Assembly: GCA_013397695.1 (NCBI GenBank)
Contig: VYZI01000126.1
Location: forward strand, 1,419,294-1,483,293
Length of the DNA: 64,000 nucleotides
Reading direction: 5' to 3'
Source of the DNA: Centropus unirufus
Taxonomy: Eukaryota > Chordata > Aves > Cuculiformes > Centropidae
Shown: in pieces, positions 54,098 through 64,000 of the stretch
Numbering within the stretch: position 1 is the stretch's first letter
How the letters are laid out: each line of letters opens with the position of its first letter
Program-made: the position numbers and the translations under genes
Notes under the pieces: generated by a model
The model's input: only the letters and a program-made list of their open reading frames with translations
Database searches by the model: none
What the model was told of the DNA's origin: nothing

Positions 54098-54196
54098 AGC
54101 TCTGCCTGGCCACGGTGTCACCAAGGGGGGTCTCCATGGCAATGCTGTCACCAAGGGTGACTCTGCCTGGCTGTGATGTCACAAAGGAGGACCCCG
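54086..54196 (+). repeat. Four-unit minisatellite, about 30-bp period
   Basis: The core TGTCACCAAGGG occurs at 54116-54127 and 54146-54157. A diverged core (TGTCACAAAGG) starts at 54177, and another (GTCAGCAAGGGG) starts at about 54086. Spacing is 30-31 bp. Units 1 and 3 also share a CTCTGCCTGGC segment. The array lies just upstream of the candidate gene, where a promoter would be expected. Confidence 0.75.
54130..54143 (+). promoter_or_regulatory. RFX X-box-like site
   Basis: GTCTCCATGGCAAT resembles the palindromic X-box bound by RFX factors (GTNRCC, short spacer, RGYAAC), with one mismatch in each half. It lies about 240 bp before the candidate start codon. A CRE-like TGATGTCA follows at 54174-54181. 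RFX2 and CREM sites together are typical of ciliated-cell and spermatid promoters. Applying that here is inference, because the sites sit inside a tandem repeat and may be incidental. Confidence 0.35.
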
Positions 54197-54382
54197 CCTG
54201 CCGAGCTGGAAAGGAGACCCGTGCCCCACAGCAGCAGCACTCAGTGCCGGACACTGCAGGTGGCAGACGGCAGCGTCAGCCTCTGTCGCACCAGCAGCGT
54301 TGGGCTCGAGGAACTGGGAACCCCAGTGCTCTCTGGGCCTGTAGCGGTGACTGAGAGCGGCTGTCTCAGCAGAGCCGGTGTC

Positions 54383-54487
54383 ATGGAGTTCGCAATGCCT
54401 TTCACCTTAGTTGCACTCCTACTGGTCCTGCTGACCGTGGAAAGCTTTGCCAAGAAAGTTTCTGTGAGGAGGGCCTGGCGTTTGTTG
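54383..54487 (+). CDS. Copy-1 exon 1: start codon and hydrophobic anchor
   Basis: This exon has 35 codons, starts with ATG and ends in phase 0 at a GTAGGT donor. The hydrophobic segment lies between Pro6 and the first Lys pair, and a VRRAWRLL tail runs into the donor. The same frame is also open upstream to 54173 with no stop, so a longer N-terminus is possible. The copy-2 counterpart ends at 55056. Over the last 19 codons I count 40 of 57 bases and 10 of 19 residues identical. The first 24 bases of the two following introns are identical, which is unusual for coding against intronic sequence. Confidence 0.5.
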
Positions 54488-55492
54488 GTAGGTGACCACT
54501 GCACTGCACCGCACCGTGCTGTGGGGTGGAGTGGCACAGACTGGCAGCAGGGCTATGGCAGAAGGCCAGGAGCTGCTCTTATCTCACCCATCTCCCGTGT
54601 GGCCGACAGAGATGGTACCGCAAGATGAACCTCTGGGAGGGCGCCATGAGAATCTAGTGTCACCGGAGATGGAAGAAGCTTCAAAAGTGGTTCCAGACGA
54701 AACACTTTGGATACCACCAGAAGCTCGCAGCCTCCCTGGTGGGCTGCACCACGGTGCTCATCAACCTGAAGGCCAGCGCAATCTCCAGGACTTCGATGGG
54801 GCTGCCGGATGAGCTGGAGCCAGCCCCTGCCCAACGCCCCCCACTGCTGCTGCCGCCAGCACCTGAGGATGAGCAGAACCGGCGTTGGGGTCCCAGCGTT
54901 TGGAACCCAGATTGTCTCTGGGTCTGTGTTGGTGACTCGAGAGGCGCTGCCACGGACTCCTCTCTTGTGCTCATCCTGATGGTGCTGTTAGTGCTCATCC
55001 TGACAGCCAAAAGGCTCTGGAAGAAACGCTCTCTCAGGAGGGCCTTGCGTTTCTTGGTAGGTGACCACTGCACTGCACCGTGATGTGGGGTGGCATGGAG
55101 TGGCAGAGGGGCTACAGCGCCGGAGCAGGAGCTGCTCTGGTCTCACTCATGTCCCGTGTGTCCTGCAGAGATGGTACCGGAAGCCGAATCTGTGGGAGGG
55201 CAGAATGAGAGACCGGTGGTGCCGGCGCATGAAGCAGCTTCGTAAGTGGTCCCTGCAGGAGCCCCTTGCATGTGGCCAAGAGCTCGTGGCGGCCCTGACT
55301 TAGGGCTGTGCTGTGCCTTCCAGGCACTCATTGGGAAACTCCTTCACAGGGCACTGGGCTGGGAGGAAGGCAGTGCAGAAGGCGCTCACCCACCTGAAAC
55401 CCAGCGCTGTCATCAGGGCTTTGATGGGGCTGCTGGCTAAGCTGAGGCCGGCCCCTGGCCAGCACCCCACAGCAGCTGCCAGCGGCAACTGA
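54383..55492 (+). CDS. Candidate novel small single-pass membrane protein gene (three exons, inferred splicing)
   Basis: I do not recognise this gene. The best model joins 54383-54487, 55169-55241 and 55350-55492, giving 106 codons and a TGA stop. The start ATG has G at -3 and G at +4, a good Kozak context. Exon 1 encodes a hydrophobic stretch of about 15 residues (roughly residues 6-20) followed by a basic run (KK, RR). The next exon opens with RWYRKPNLWEGRMR and the tail stays rich in Arg and Lys. The positive charge on the C-terminal side suggests a membrane anchor with a cytosolic basic tail. Splice sites are TTG|GTAGGT, CCTGCAG|AGA, CTTC|GTAAGT and TTCACAG|G. The last acceptor is weak, and a stronger one at 55323 would break the frame. 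The locus is GC-rich within AT-rich surroundings and is followed by AATAAA. The frame, the repeated exon structure and the signals are visible; splicing and expression are inferred. Confidence 0.5.
54488..54609 (+). other. Copy-1 mini-intron (122 bp)
   Basis: This stretch begins GTAGGT and ends CCGACAG, lying between two segments that are colinear with exons in the second copy. The acceptor pyrimidine tract is poor because GTGTGGCCGACAG is purine-interrupted. This may be why the downstream copy-1 exon is skipped. Confidence 0.5.
54610..54885 (+). pseudogene. Copy-1 second exon with in-frame TAG
   Basis: This segment follows a 122-bp intron-like stretch (54488-54609) that starts GTAGGT and ends GACAG. 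It opens with RWYRKMNLWEGAMRI and then meets TAG at 54655-54657. Copy 2 has CGG (Arg) at the aligned position. After the TAG the same frame stays open through the rest of copy 1 and into copy 2, up to the donor at 55056. Copy 1 also lacks most of the intron that copy 2 has after its CTTC: only a short remnant ending TTCCAG remains, read here as coding. Either this exon is dead and skipped, or the TAG is a recent nonsense change, a polymorphism or a sequencing error in a longer two-anchor protein. Confidence 0.45.
54796..55492 (+). CDS. Alternative copy-2 model with Pro-rich N-terminus
   Basis: If copy 2 is expressed alone, the first in-frame ATG that keeps its anchor complete is at 54796, in a weak Kozak context. 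Joining 54796-55056, 55169-55241 and 55350-55492 gives 158 codons before the stop. The protein would have a Pro-, Leu- and Glu-rich N-terminal part of about 60 residues. A strongly hydrophobic segment (SLVLILMVLLVLILTA) follows, then KRLWKKRSLRR and the RWYRKPNLWEGRMR exon. An ATG inside the hydrophobic segment (54979) would truncate the anchor. The base triplet matching copy 1's start codon is ACG here. This model competes with the preferred one and cannot be separated from it by sequence alone. Confidence 0.3.
55057..55168 (+). other. Copy-2 mini-intron (112 bp)
   Basis: This stretch begins GTAGGT and ends GTGTCCTGCAG, a better acceptor than the matching site in copy 1. It is colinear with the copy-1 intron, and the first 24 bases are identical. 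The small size fits GC-rich avian genes. Confidence 0.55.
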
Positions 55493-55597
55493 GGAAGAGC
55501 AGAGCCCACAGGACACCCAGGACACTTAACAGGTAACAGTAGCCGAGGTAATCACGGGCGCTTCTGCTGCTGCCCTATAGAGGTACATAGTTTAAGC

Positions 55598-55603
55598 AAT
55601 AAA
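55598..55603 (+). terminator. AATAAA polyadenylation signal
   Basis: A canonical AATAAA lies about 105 bp after the candidate stop codon. A G/T-containing stretch follows from about 55630 (GTGTCGTTACTC). It is where a short 3' UTR would be expected to end, and it lies at the point where GC content drops back. Confidence 0.5.
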
Positions 55604-57599
55604 GGGAGAACGATTTCATATCCATGCTGGAACGTGTCGTTACTCTATGGTAAGACCTCTCTCTGATGTATCTATACAGTGTCTGGATCAAATGAGCTCC
55701 AAGTTTTAATGTAGATTCCAGGCTGTACTGTGGAGCATACTAGATTCACAGGCTGCAACTTCACCACCCTGAAAGACTGATTTTGATGGAAGGTGGTTTT
55801 GGCTGAAGCTGGCCTGGCTGATGACCATGTTTCTGGCATGCTGGTTGATGTGGCGGAGACATCTGGCTTTCTGGCTTGCTTAGTAGCTAACTTACCAACC
55901 CCTGCACTGCCTCTGAAAATCAGTTGATGACCAGGAGCCAAACACCAGTGTCTTTTTATGGATCATCTTGTTCGGGAGAGAGAAAGTACTAAAGGATACT
56001 GTTAAAGGTGGATGATCTACTGGTTGATGATGACATGGGTGCATCTATCTGAAAGCTAATGATATTGCTGAGAACGTATGGAAAGGATGTTTCAAATGCA
56101 AAGTTTTACTATTTCTGTAGCAGAGTGAGCTGCTGGGGGTCACGATGAGCATTAGATCTGCAAGAGCTGAACCTGGTTTTAGTCACATTTGGTTTTAACT
56201 CAGAGGAGAAGCCAAAAGCAAATATCTTCAATACATTTCTTCTCATAAGTGGAAGCACCTGTGTACACAAGTCACTCTACCCTCCTTTGCTAGGGCTCCT
56301 ATCTTGAGGGCTTAAACATTCAACCCTTCCTAGCACAAACAGCTTGCGTTCTCTGCTGTGGGATTATCACATGGAGAAGATTTGCTGGCGCAGAGCCTCT
56401 GTTCACACAGCACTGTGAGGACTACAGACTTCCGATACCACTGGTGACAACAAGATTGCTTTGATTCAACTGTCACCAGGTATGAGGTAGGCTAAAACAC
56501 CTTGTACCACAGGGGCAGCATTTCCATAGCACATAGTCTTCCTCCTTAATGTGCTTCATTTGTTTTTTCCACATACTTCCTCTTCATTAGTCTGGTTGTT
56601 TCACTCTGTTACCATCCACTGGAGAGATTTCTCCCTTATGGTTATAAATGTTCTGAAGTGTGATTCTTAAGTACGCTGTATGCATTTTGTGAAATACTGC
56701 TATCCTTCACACCCTTTTTCTTGCAAATTTGCAGTGTGTTATGTGGTAGCAATAAATGTTAAATAACCTGCCTGCCACCCAACCCTACTTTGTGGCATTT
56801 GTATAATTACAGAGGCTTTCAGAAATCGCATTGCGAGGCTCTGATTTGATGGCAACATTCAAATATTTCACTGTAAACACTCTTTCATTACATGAATTTC
56901 ATTACCAGAGGTTTCTGCTCTAATATCCTCTGTCCTTTGAGGATCAGGGCCAACATTAAAGTAACCACATTGTTAGCAAGAGCAATGTGAGATTTAGAAT
57001 GTGAACTCCATTGATCTGAGAGCTTCAGAGTAAGGGTGCTAAATATACCTTAATAAGTGGGAGCCCAACTTGGCTGTGTGCATAATGACTTCAATTATGT
57101 TGACGTGAGCACAGTAAAAAAAAAAAGAAAAAAGAGCAGAGTAACATTGATATTTGATTATTCACCGTTTATTTATCTCTGTGACATGTTGGTAAGCAAC
57201 TAATCTCATGTGAGTGTCTTCCCTGCAGAGCCAGTGTGTGATAGCTGCTGGGCTTTCTGTGCATGGGACTGTGACTCCCCAGTCCCTCAGCAGGCTTAGT
57301 TTTATGTTTGCAGCCAGTGCTCAAACTGGAAAACAAGCAGTGTTTATGGCTTGAAACATGGAAGTATGTGTCACAGAGCAGGTGTGGGCTCACTGGGCAT
57401 GTGGAAGGCCACGGACCCCTGCAGCTCCCCACGCACTGTGTGGGCAGTTTTCCCAGCTGTGCGATGCAGAAAGTGCTGAGTGCTGACATCAGATCCATGT
57501 GGGCTTTACCAAAATGCTGTTTGCACCAGCCCAGTGTTGGGCCCATTGAGCTCTGGCTCTTGTACAAAGCTACTGAGAATGGCTCGCTTCTCTCCTAAT

Positions 57600-57850
57600 C
57601 TGTTAACATCCTTATTACTCCACCATGTGCACCTTTGTAATTAACAGCTTACAGAAGCTGTGTTTTCTTCCTTGATGCTTCCCTCCCCTCTATTTTTGCC
57701 TTGTTTCCTTTTGTGAGTTTGCAAGGCAGTGCTGAGCTTGGTACCAGCTTCCCTTGACAGTGAGCATTAAGCTGTTGCAAGCGTCTCCCTCTGATTGTTA
57801 ATTATCTTGGAATAATTCATTAGTGAATGCACTTGCTTTATGCCAGCTGA
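57600..57850. promoter_or_regulatory. Candidate conserved noncoding block
   Basis: TAATTA at 57638 and 57799, a TTAACA pair and GGAATAATTCATTAG lie in repeat-free sequence. This suggests homeodomain binding, on composition only. Confidence 0.25.
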
Positions 57851-60800
57851 GCTTGTGCCCTCCCTTCCAGTCATGGCTCCAACCATGGTGCCAACCTTTC
57901 TGTGTGGTGGAAGAAGTTGTTGTTTTCCAGTTCAAGTGTTGTGGACTCAAAGGTATTAGTGCAGAGCGGTGAGGGCTGCTGCTGCCTGGAGCCGCAGGCA
58001 CTGAGCTGGCTCTGCCTAGTCTGGTGTTTTGGAGGCGGGATGGGAAGCACTGGTCGGGTTTTTCTATGGTTTCATGTCCCACACGCGCTGGGCTCTGCTA
58101 GTGTTAATTTCTGTGCTTCAGCTGTGCTAGTAAGTTTGATTATTTGGCTTGTCAGTATTTAATGCAACACAGATTTTTAATAGAATTGAGTAAAAGTTGC
58201 TGCTAAATCTGATTCAAGCCATGCTGGAGTGCAGATTCTTCTGAAGCTGCATCCCACCTTTAGAGGCTGACATTCTGCTTTTCGTCCAACAGCGTAATCC
58301 ATAGCCTTTACATCCATTCAATAGTTTTCCACCTTTTGTTTTTGCTTTAGGTCCTAATTCCACTTCTCTATAAACTCCAATCTGGTACTGCCTGGAGTTA
58401 CTTTCAGAACGGTCCCATGGGAGCCACTTTGGGGGCTTGCTTGAGTCACCTAGAGCAGGAGAAGTCATGGCAGGTGGCCTTGAATAAAAAGATTGGGGAA
58501 AAATGTTGGGAGAGGTTTGAGATTGTGACTCAGCCTCCACAGGCAGCCTGACACAGAGCACTGCACTCACAGCCCCTTTGGAAACATATTTTGATTGTGC
58601 AAGGCTGTGGGATGCAGCTTTCCTGCTGCGTCCTCCCCCTCGTTCTCTCCCTGCTCCCAAGACACTGCCACTGACTCACCCTGATTCCTGGCAGTCAGAA
58701 GTGGGCACACAATCTTTTTCATAGCTGCTCTATTGGCTTTTAAAGGAGCCTCTCTTTCCATCAGACTCCTCATGATCAGATGTGGTCGGTCCAAAAGGCC
58801 TTTGCAAAACCTTGGGACCTCTCCCTTTCCTGCACCTCGGAGCTATCCTATCTTTCTGCAGCCTCGTATCTGATTTCTGCATTACAGAGCTGAGCAAAGA
58901 GTGGGTTGCATTGCACGTACAACAATTGCAGCTCAGCTTTTATACTAAATATATATATATTGTTTTCAAGTCTGTGTGAGTGAGGAAGTTCTAATGAAAC
59001 CTAAAAATATGAGTAGCACTGACCTTCAGGAGATGTTTCCTATCCCAGCAGTTCAACTCAGTCTGTGGCTGCTGCTGCTTTTCCTGGCTGCAGACACAGA
59101 GAGGCTGAAACAAGCAATCAGCTTGTTTATGGCAGGTTTTAGTGCTTCACTAGTGTAATAAAAGAGGCATTTGAGGAAGAGATTTGGTTCTTGTGCACTT
59201 CATTGTTTTCTGCTCCGTTTTGCTCCATGAAACCCAGGCTCTTGTTTACAAGAATTAGCAGCTTCCCAAGGTTTCTGCTGATTTTGAGGAATCAACCCCT
59301 TGCGGCTATGTGACACCACCATGCAGCTCCCACTCCACCCGGTGCCTGGAGAATGACTGTTCCCTACGTGCGGTTGAGCACTTGGGTTAAACACCTGCAC
59401 AAAACAATTGGCAGAACCCAGAGGGCTGTTAGAGGCTCCATATCCTGTTTGGGAATCACTTCAAGTGAAATTAATGATTCTTCTCTGCATGAAGACTTTT
59501 TAAAAAGAAATCTGTTTTTATATGTGCAATTAATCCGAAGCGGTCGGTGTACACTCTGTACTATCAGACACCACTAAGACAGAAACCTTATGGCTCTTAA
59601 TTCCATAGGGTGTGCCGCATTTAGAGGGACAGCATTTAAGACAACAAAATGCTCACATAGGTGGTAACTGTGATACATGCATATCCCCTGGTCCCGTTAC
59701 GCTCTCTCCTCTTTGGAATGAGAAGGGGAACATCTTATTTGAAAGTTTTTCATATATGTGGCCCCTGCATTACATAGATATTGTACAGAGCTAAATTATT
59801 TTCATGGCAGAGATCCAAATAAAGAACATTTCCAGTAGAGTTTGTATGCTGATTCACACAGTGCTGCCAGCTCTCTGATGTTATCACAAATCTTGTGATA
59901 TTTGAAATACGTCTTAAAGATCCAGGCTCTCTCAACGTGTGATTGTTTGAATCTCAACTCTCAATTAAAAAAAAATAAATATTAAAATAACATTTCACCT
60001 CCTGAGTGCCAAAACATCAGGAGCCAGGATAAGCTTTCCCACATACATATTTTCTTTCATTCTCTGGAATTTCTGAAGCCCATCTAAGTTGTTTATTTGA
60101 TGCTTGATTCTGGATTTTGGTGACTGGGTTTGGTGTCAGGAATGGCTAACTTGTTTTTGTGGTTTGATCCTTCAGATGAAGGCAGAATTGCTTTTTCACA
60201 GCAGGTAAATTTTGCATAGAGGGATGCTGTTTTAATACTATTAATTGCTATGCTGTAGGTTGCTTCACCGCAGCCCTCTTTGTCCTGAACCAGTGCTTAT
60301 CCCGGGATCTTCTAAATGCATAAGAGCAACTACATTTCTTTTAGTCTAGCAAGTAATTTAGCAAATAAGAGTCTCTGGACAGAGATGACCTGGATTTTGT
60401 GTTGAGTTCTCATATCTGCGTCAAACAGCTGAGGATAAGTATAATGAATCCTGGTGGATCAATTGTTCTTACTGCTCTGCATATGTAGTCCAACAAGAAT
60501 AGTAGTATTTTAAACCTATACTAGAGCAGTTAAAATATTCCTTTTTTATTTGAAATCTAACTTCTGCATTTTCACTGTGCTCTGTTGCAGTTCTGCTTCA
60601 ACTGTGCTAAAGAGAACTGCATAACACAAATGCAATTTTAGTTGGATATTTAAAATAAAACTGAATCGATGGACCCCCTAGCAGTGTGTTTTAGAGGTAA
60701 GCTATTAAAATCCAAGGGCACTCACAAATTTTCCAGCTCTTGTGAAGCAGCAAACCTGTCATCTGTTGCCCCAGCCCAGTCTAAGGGCATTTTGCCCTGT

Positions 60801-62924
60801 TTACACTGAGCTGGACTGTGCAGTCTGTTCCTGCACAAGACGTGCCGCTGAAGCCACAAAATATTTATAGACAGAGAGCGGAGCAACCTGTCTGATGCAG
60901 GTTTTAAATCAGGAAAAGCCTGTAGATGGTGCTGTAATCTAACTGGAAAAAACCCAGATTTACCATGAAGCTGGATAGACTTTTCTTAGTCCTTCTCAGA
61001 GGCTGAACTGTTTTGCCTAATTCCATGCCTGCAGGATTTTAAACTTTCAGTACCTATAGCAAACCTGGCTCACTCCAGGTGAAAAGGTACAGAAACCTGC
61101 AGATGGACTTGGTTGCCCTGCCACATCACCTTCCCCACCTTCCCTCTACTTTGTACAGTTCGAGATCCATCTTACAAGACTGGAACCATGGAAGATTTTG
61201 GAGCAACTTGTGCCATTGACTTGTCTACATACCTCAGTCTTGGAAAGGGCTGAATGTCCTAAAAATTCAGGGCTCTTGCATAAAGATAGATTTTCTTCAG
61301 GAGAAGGAAATGGGCAAAAGAACACAGATAAATTTACATGGGCTTCCCACTAGCCTCATTTTTCACCAACTCAGCCTTCCCAAGAAGCCTTTGGCTTACA
61401 TTGCAGCAGGCTCAACTGTGGGTGTTCTGCCTGCAGGAGCTGTGGAATGCCAACTTTACCAGTGAAGGAGATTTTAGGACAAATAATTTTGCCAAAGAGT
61501 TGACGATGTCTAATTATGAGCCTCCCTCAGTAACTGCAGGCTTGGTGTCTCCCTCCCCAACTGTGAGTTATTATTGGATTCTTTACTCTCTTTCATAAAC
61601 TGCTGATTGGTGGCAGATTGTTTAGCAGCTGCCACCTGCTATAGTGCTTGTTGAATAAATTTCCCTCTTTAGTTCTAGAATAGCCTTGGTCTGTTAACAG
61701 CTCTGGAGGCATTTAAGGTGGAAAGGGACAAAGATAATGGGGTTTTGAGCAGCACTGAGCCAGTGCAGTCCTTCTGCGAGTCTTGGGCTCACAAATAGTG
61801 AAGAATGTAAATATATATTTCAAGTACGAATGATCACCTCTATTCAGCAGGGTTTAGACCTGTGCCTGGGTTCTACTCATTTTCCCAATATGTAAGCGCC
61901 CTTCTGACCTGCAGTTTTTTGGTCATCTTGAGCCAGGCTTGAGTGCGTCACTGAAATAGGGTTTTTGTGAATCCTAAACAGCCATTAACCATTGTTCTCT
62001 TATTGAGGTGATACTTGAATCCTAGAGAGACTATGTAACACCTAGCAATTTAAGGAGAAACTGTAGGGAGAAGACTTGTCCTTTGAGAATTTTTATTTTG
62101 GGATTTTAAAGTGGTGGAAGGTGCTGATGCTCTGCAGCTTCAGCTTGGCACAGGGGGCGTTACTGTGAGCTCTGATCTTCATGCTGACCTCGGTAGGTGC
62201 TGAGTTAGTTTACATCTGTATCTGCAAAATTGTTTCCTCAGGAAAGGTCCCAATAGCTTTGAGTGCAAAGGGAAATGGTGAAGTTGTAATATAATTTTCC
62301 TTAAAAACGCTATGTATTTCAGAGGGTGGTGGGGGGTAAGGGATGTCTGAGGAGCTGCAGGGTGTCTTGGCTGACAGAGTGAATCCTCTACCAGGTTCAC
62401 CCCATTCGAAGTAGCTCTGAACTCACTTTTTCCAGGAAAAAGTAAAGCACCTATTCAAGTAGGAAACTTGATTTTTTTCCAGCAGAAAATCCATGAGGAA
62501 GGAGAAAATTATCATGCAGCTTTCTGTCTGTAGGGGACTGGTCATTGTCTTCCTTTTGGCCATCTGTCTGTGAAAGGAACTGTGGCTGTTTAAATACCGT
62601 AGGTGGGAGGTGTGAGCAACTGATGGGTTCCTGTCCTGTAACAGCTGCTGTTGCTTTTGTCAGGTAACTTTTTAAAAAATAAGAATAGGAGAGGATAGTG
62701 CCAATTGTTTTGGCCAAAATCCAATGTGGATGATTGCATACCTAAAATTGTAATGGCATGTTTATGCTTTCCATGTCCTTAATGCCTGAGGATCCTTTGC
62801 TTGAAACTTACTGTTTAAATGTGAAGTTATTAGAGGAGTCGTCAACTTTACTCTGTATTTCAATCAACACAAAATGGTTCCAATTCAGGTAGTACAGACC
62901 TTTCATGATAATATTATTTTAGTG

Positions 62925-62990
62925 GATCCACACTAATAATACATTTTAATATATTATTACTATATTATTAATACAATTTCAATAAGAATG
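62925..62990. repeat. AT-rich imperfect palindromic stretch
   Basis: Dense TAATAT and ATTATTA permutations around 62930-62980. It is probably simple AT-rich expansion. Confidence 0.5.
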
Positions 62991-64000
62991 TCTCTGTTGG
63001 TCTGCGTTTCAGAGATATGAGCGCCTGCTGATTTAACATGCAGTAGATACTGCTAGCAATCTGAGAATCAGGGTTTTCACATCCCGTAGTTCAAACCCCT
63101 TCATGAACTATCTTGGATTAGTGTTATAGCTGACCCAAATTTTCAGTTAACCTCCTTCTTAAACCATGTATATTTCAATGTACCGAGAAAGCAGCACTTA
63201 AATAAAGATCTAAATTGAATTGAATCAGTTATTTAATGTTTTGGTCAAGATTGCTGGTTTTAAATGTCTCTCGACTTCCAGGAAAGCGTATGGAGCCAAG
63301 ACAAGACTCACAGATTTGTTGGTTTGTATCTCATTAGAAAATGAATCTTCATTTTGATGTGGGTGTATGGAGAGGAACACAAATGCAGATCTGGAGTTTG
63401 CTGGTAGATTTGATACTGTTTTAAAACGTAGATCCAGGCAACCCCAAATTACAGACCAATACATGGATCTTGGCTTTAATGTTTCTCTCCATTACATACC
63501 ACCAGGGGACTTGTTGGGACCTGTGAGTCATGCCTTGACTCACCCCCAGGAAGCAGGTTCAGGTTGGGAACCTCAATAAAATGTGGTCTTCCAAATAGCT
63601 TCAATTGGAAGAGCATTCTTACACACGCTGAGGTCTCCACCAATTTGGCAGATATCTGCGGGGTATCAGACCTATCTCAAAGGGCCTGGTAGACTTTGTG
63701 CTGTGTCCTGGGCAGTGACTCTGCTCCTGCAGGTGAAGCTCGACTGATGCATGGCATGATCTCTCTCTCTATGCCTGGAGAGCCCTACCTCTGATGTCTT
63801 CTGCCCCGTGGGGTTGGTGCTAGGCAGAGGTTTGGGTCCCTCTTTGAGGGTGGGCAGGTTGCTAAGTGGGCACTGCTCTTCTTGCTCTCTTTCCAGACTT
63901 TCAGCCGCCTCACACTGGCTGAGATTCAGGCAGTTGGAAAAGCAATCTGCATAATAGAGCAAGGAAGCCTTTTTAAACCAGTCATCCTTGTTCATCGATC

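Larger units (their letters stand above)
54290..55510 (+). repeat. Tandem duplication, two units of about 600 bp
   Basis: Two head-to-tail units, about 54290-54885 and 54886-55510, align through exon 1, intron 1, exon 2 and the 3' coding part. Shared landmarks are AGGAGGGCC before the donor, an identical 24-base intron start, AGATGGTACCG after the acceptor, GAGCTGCTCT inside the intron and GATGGGGCTGC near the 3' end. Unit 2 contains about 80-100 bp that unit 1 lacks, between CTTC and the 3' coding block. That stretch begins GTAAGT and ends in AG, so it looks like a second intron. Divergence is roughly a quarter to a third of positions by eye, so the duplication is not recent. Confidence 0.8.
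55625..64000. other. No gene recognised
   Basis: AT-rich unique sequence with a (TA)n run at 58946-58960 and A runs at 57116-57130 and 59966-59976. A 148-codon minus frame at 58214-58660 and a 132-codon minus frame at 57169-57567 have no recognisable domain. Confidence 0.5.

Noticed and set aside
54681..55073. 130-codon minus-strand frame across the duplicated gene
   Set aside because: It is antisense to exons with conserved boundaries. GC-rich sequence opens both strands, and it does not respect the unit structure.
56019..56078. C/D snoRNA-like TGATGATGA ... CTGA
   Set aside because: The spacing is short, there is no terminal stem and no convincing internal C'/D' boxes.

Overview
The window looks like nuclear DNA from a bird. 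It contains several 5'-truncated CR1 LINE pieces of avian type, little recent repeat, and long AT-rich stretches. One short GC-rich patch has introns of only about 110-120 bp. I see no bacterial gene organisation, operons, CRISPR arrays, rRNA or convincing tRNA. Most of the 64 kb reads as gene desert or intron of a large gene, and most open frames in it look like chance.

Layout. 1-17 kb is AT-rich unique sequence with two related dispersed elements (about 5.2-5.6 kb and 17.1-17.6 kb) that resemble old solo LTRs, plus a CR1 tail at 8.4 kb. 17.6-34.5 kb is mostly unique, with a candidate conserved regulatory block at 25.7-26.5 kb that is dense in homeodomain-type TAATTA sites. 34.5-38 kb carries a probable old CR1 scrap and two MIR-like SINE scraps. 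45.0-46.0 kb holds the best-preserved mobile element: a minus-strand CR1 piece with the end of the reverse transcriptase and the 3' UTR, inactivated by a frameshift and a changed catalytic box. Another CR1 3' UTR piece lies at 53.5-53.7 kb. Further regulatory-looking blocks lie near 46.8-47.1, 48.7-48.9 and 57.6-57.85 kb.

The most interesting locus is 54.06-55.62 kb, an isolated GC-rich island. It opens with a G-quadruplex motif and a 30-bp minisatellite that carries an RFX X-box-like site. A tandem duplication of about 600 bp follows. Each copy encodes a hydrophobic segment, a very basic tail and the shared motif RWYRKxNLWEGxMR, interrupted by a small GT-AG intron at the same place. A polyadenylation signal follows at 55,598. 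Copy 1 keeps the start codon but has a TAG in exon 2. Copy 2 has ACG where copy 1 has ATG but is otherwise open. Copy-1 exon 1 joined to copy-2 exons 2 and 3 gives an intact frame of 106 codons, and the whole duplication is one continuous frame apart from that single TAG. I recognise no known family here. It is the best candidate in the window for an undescribed gene.
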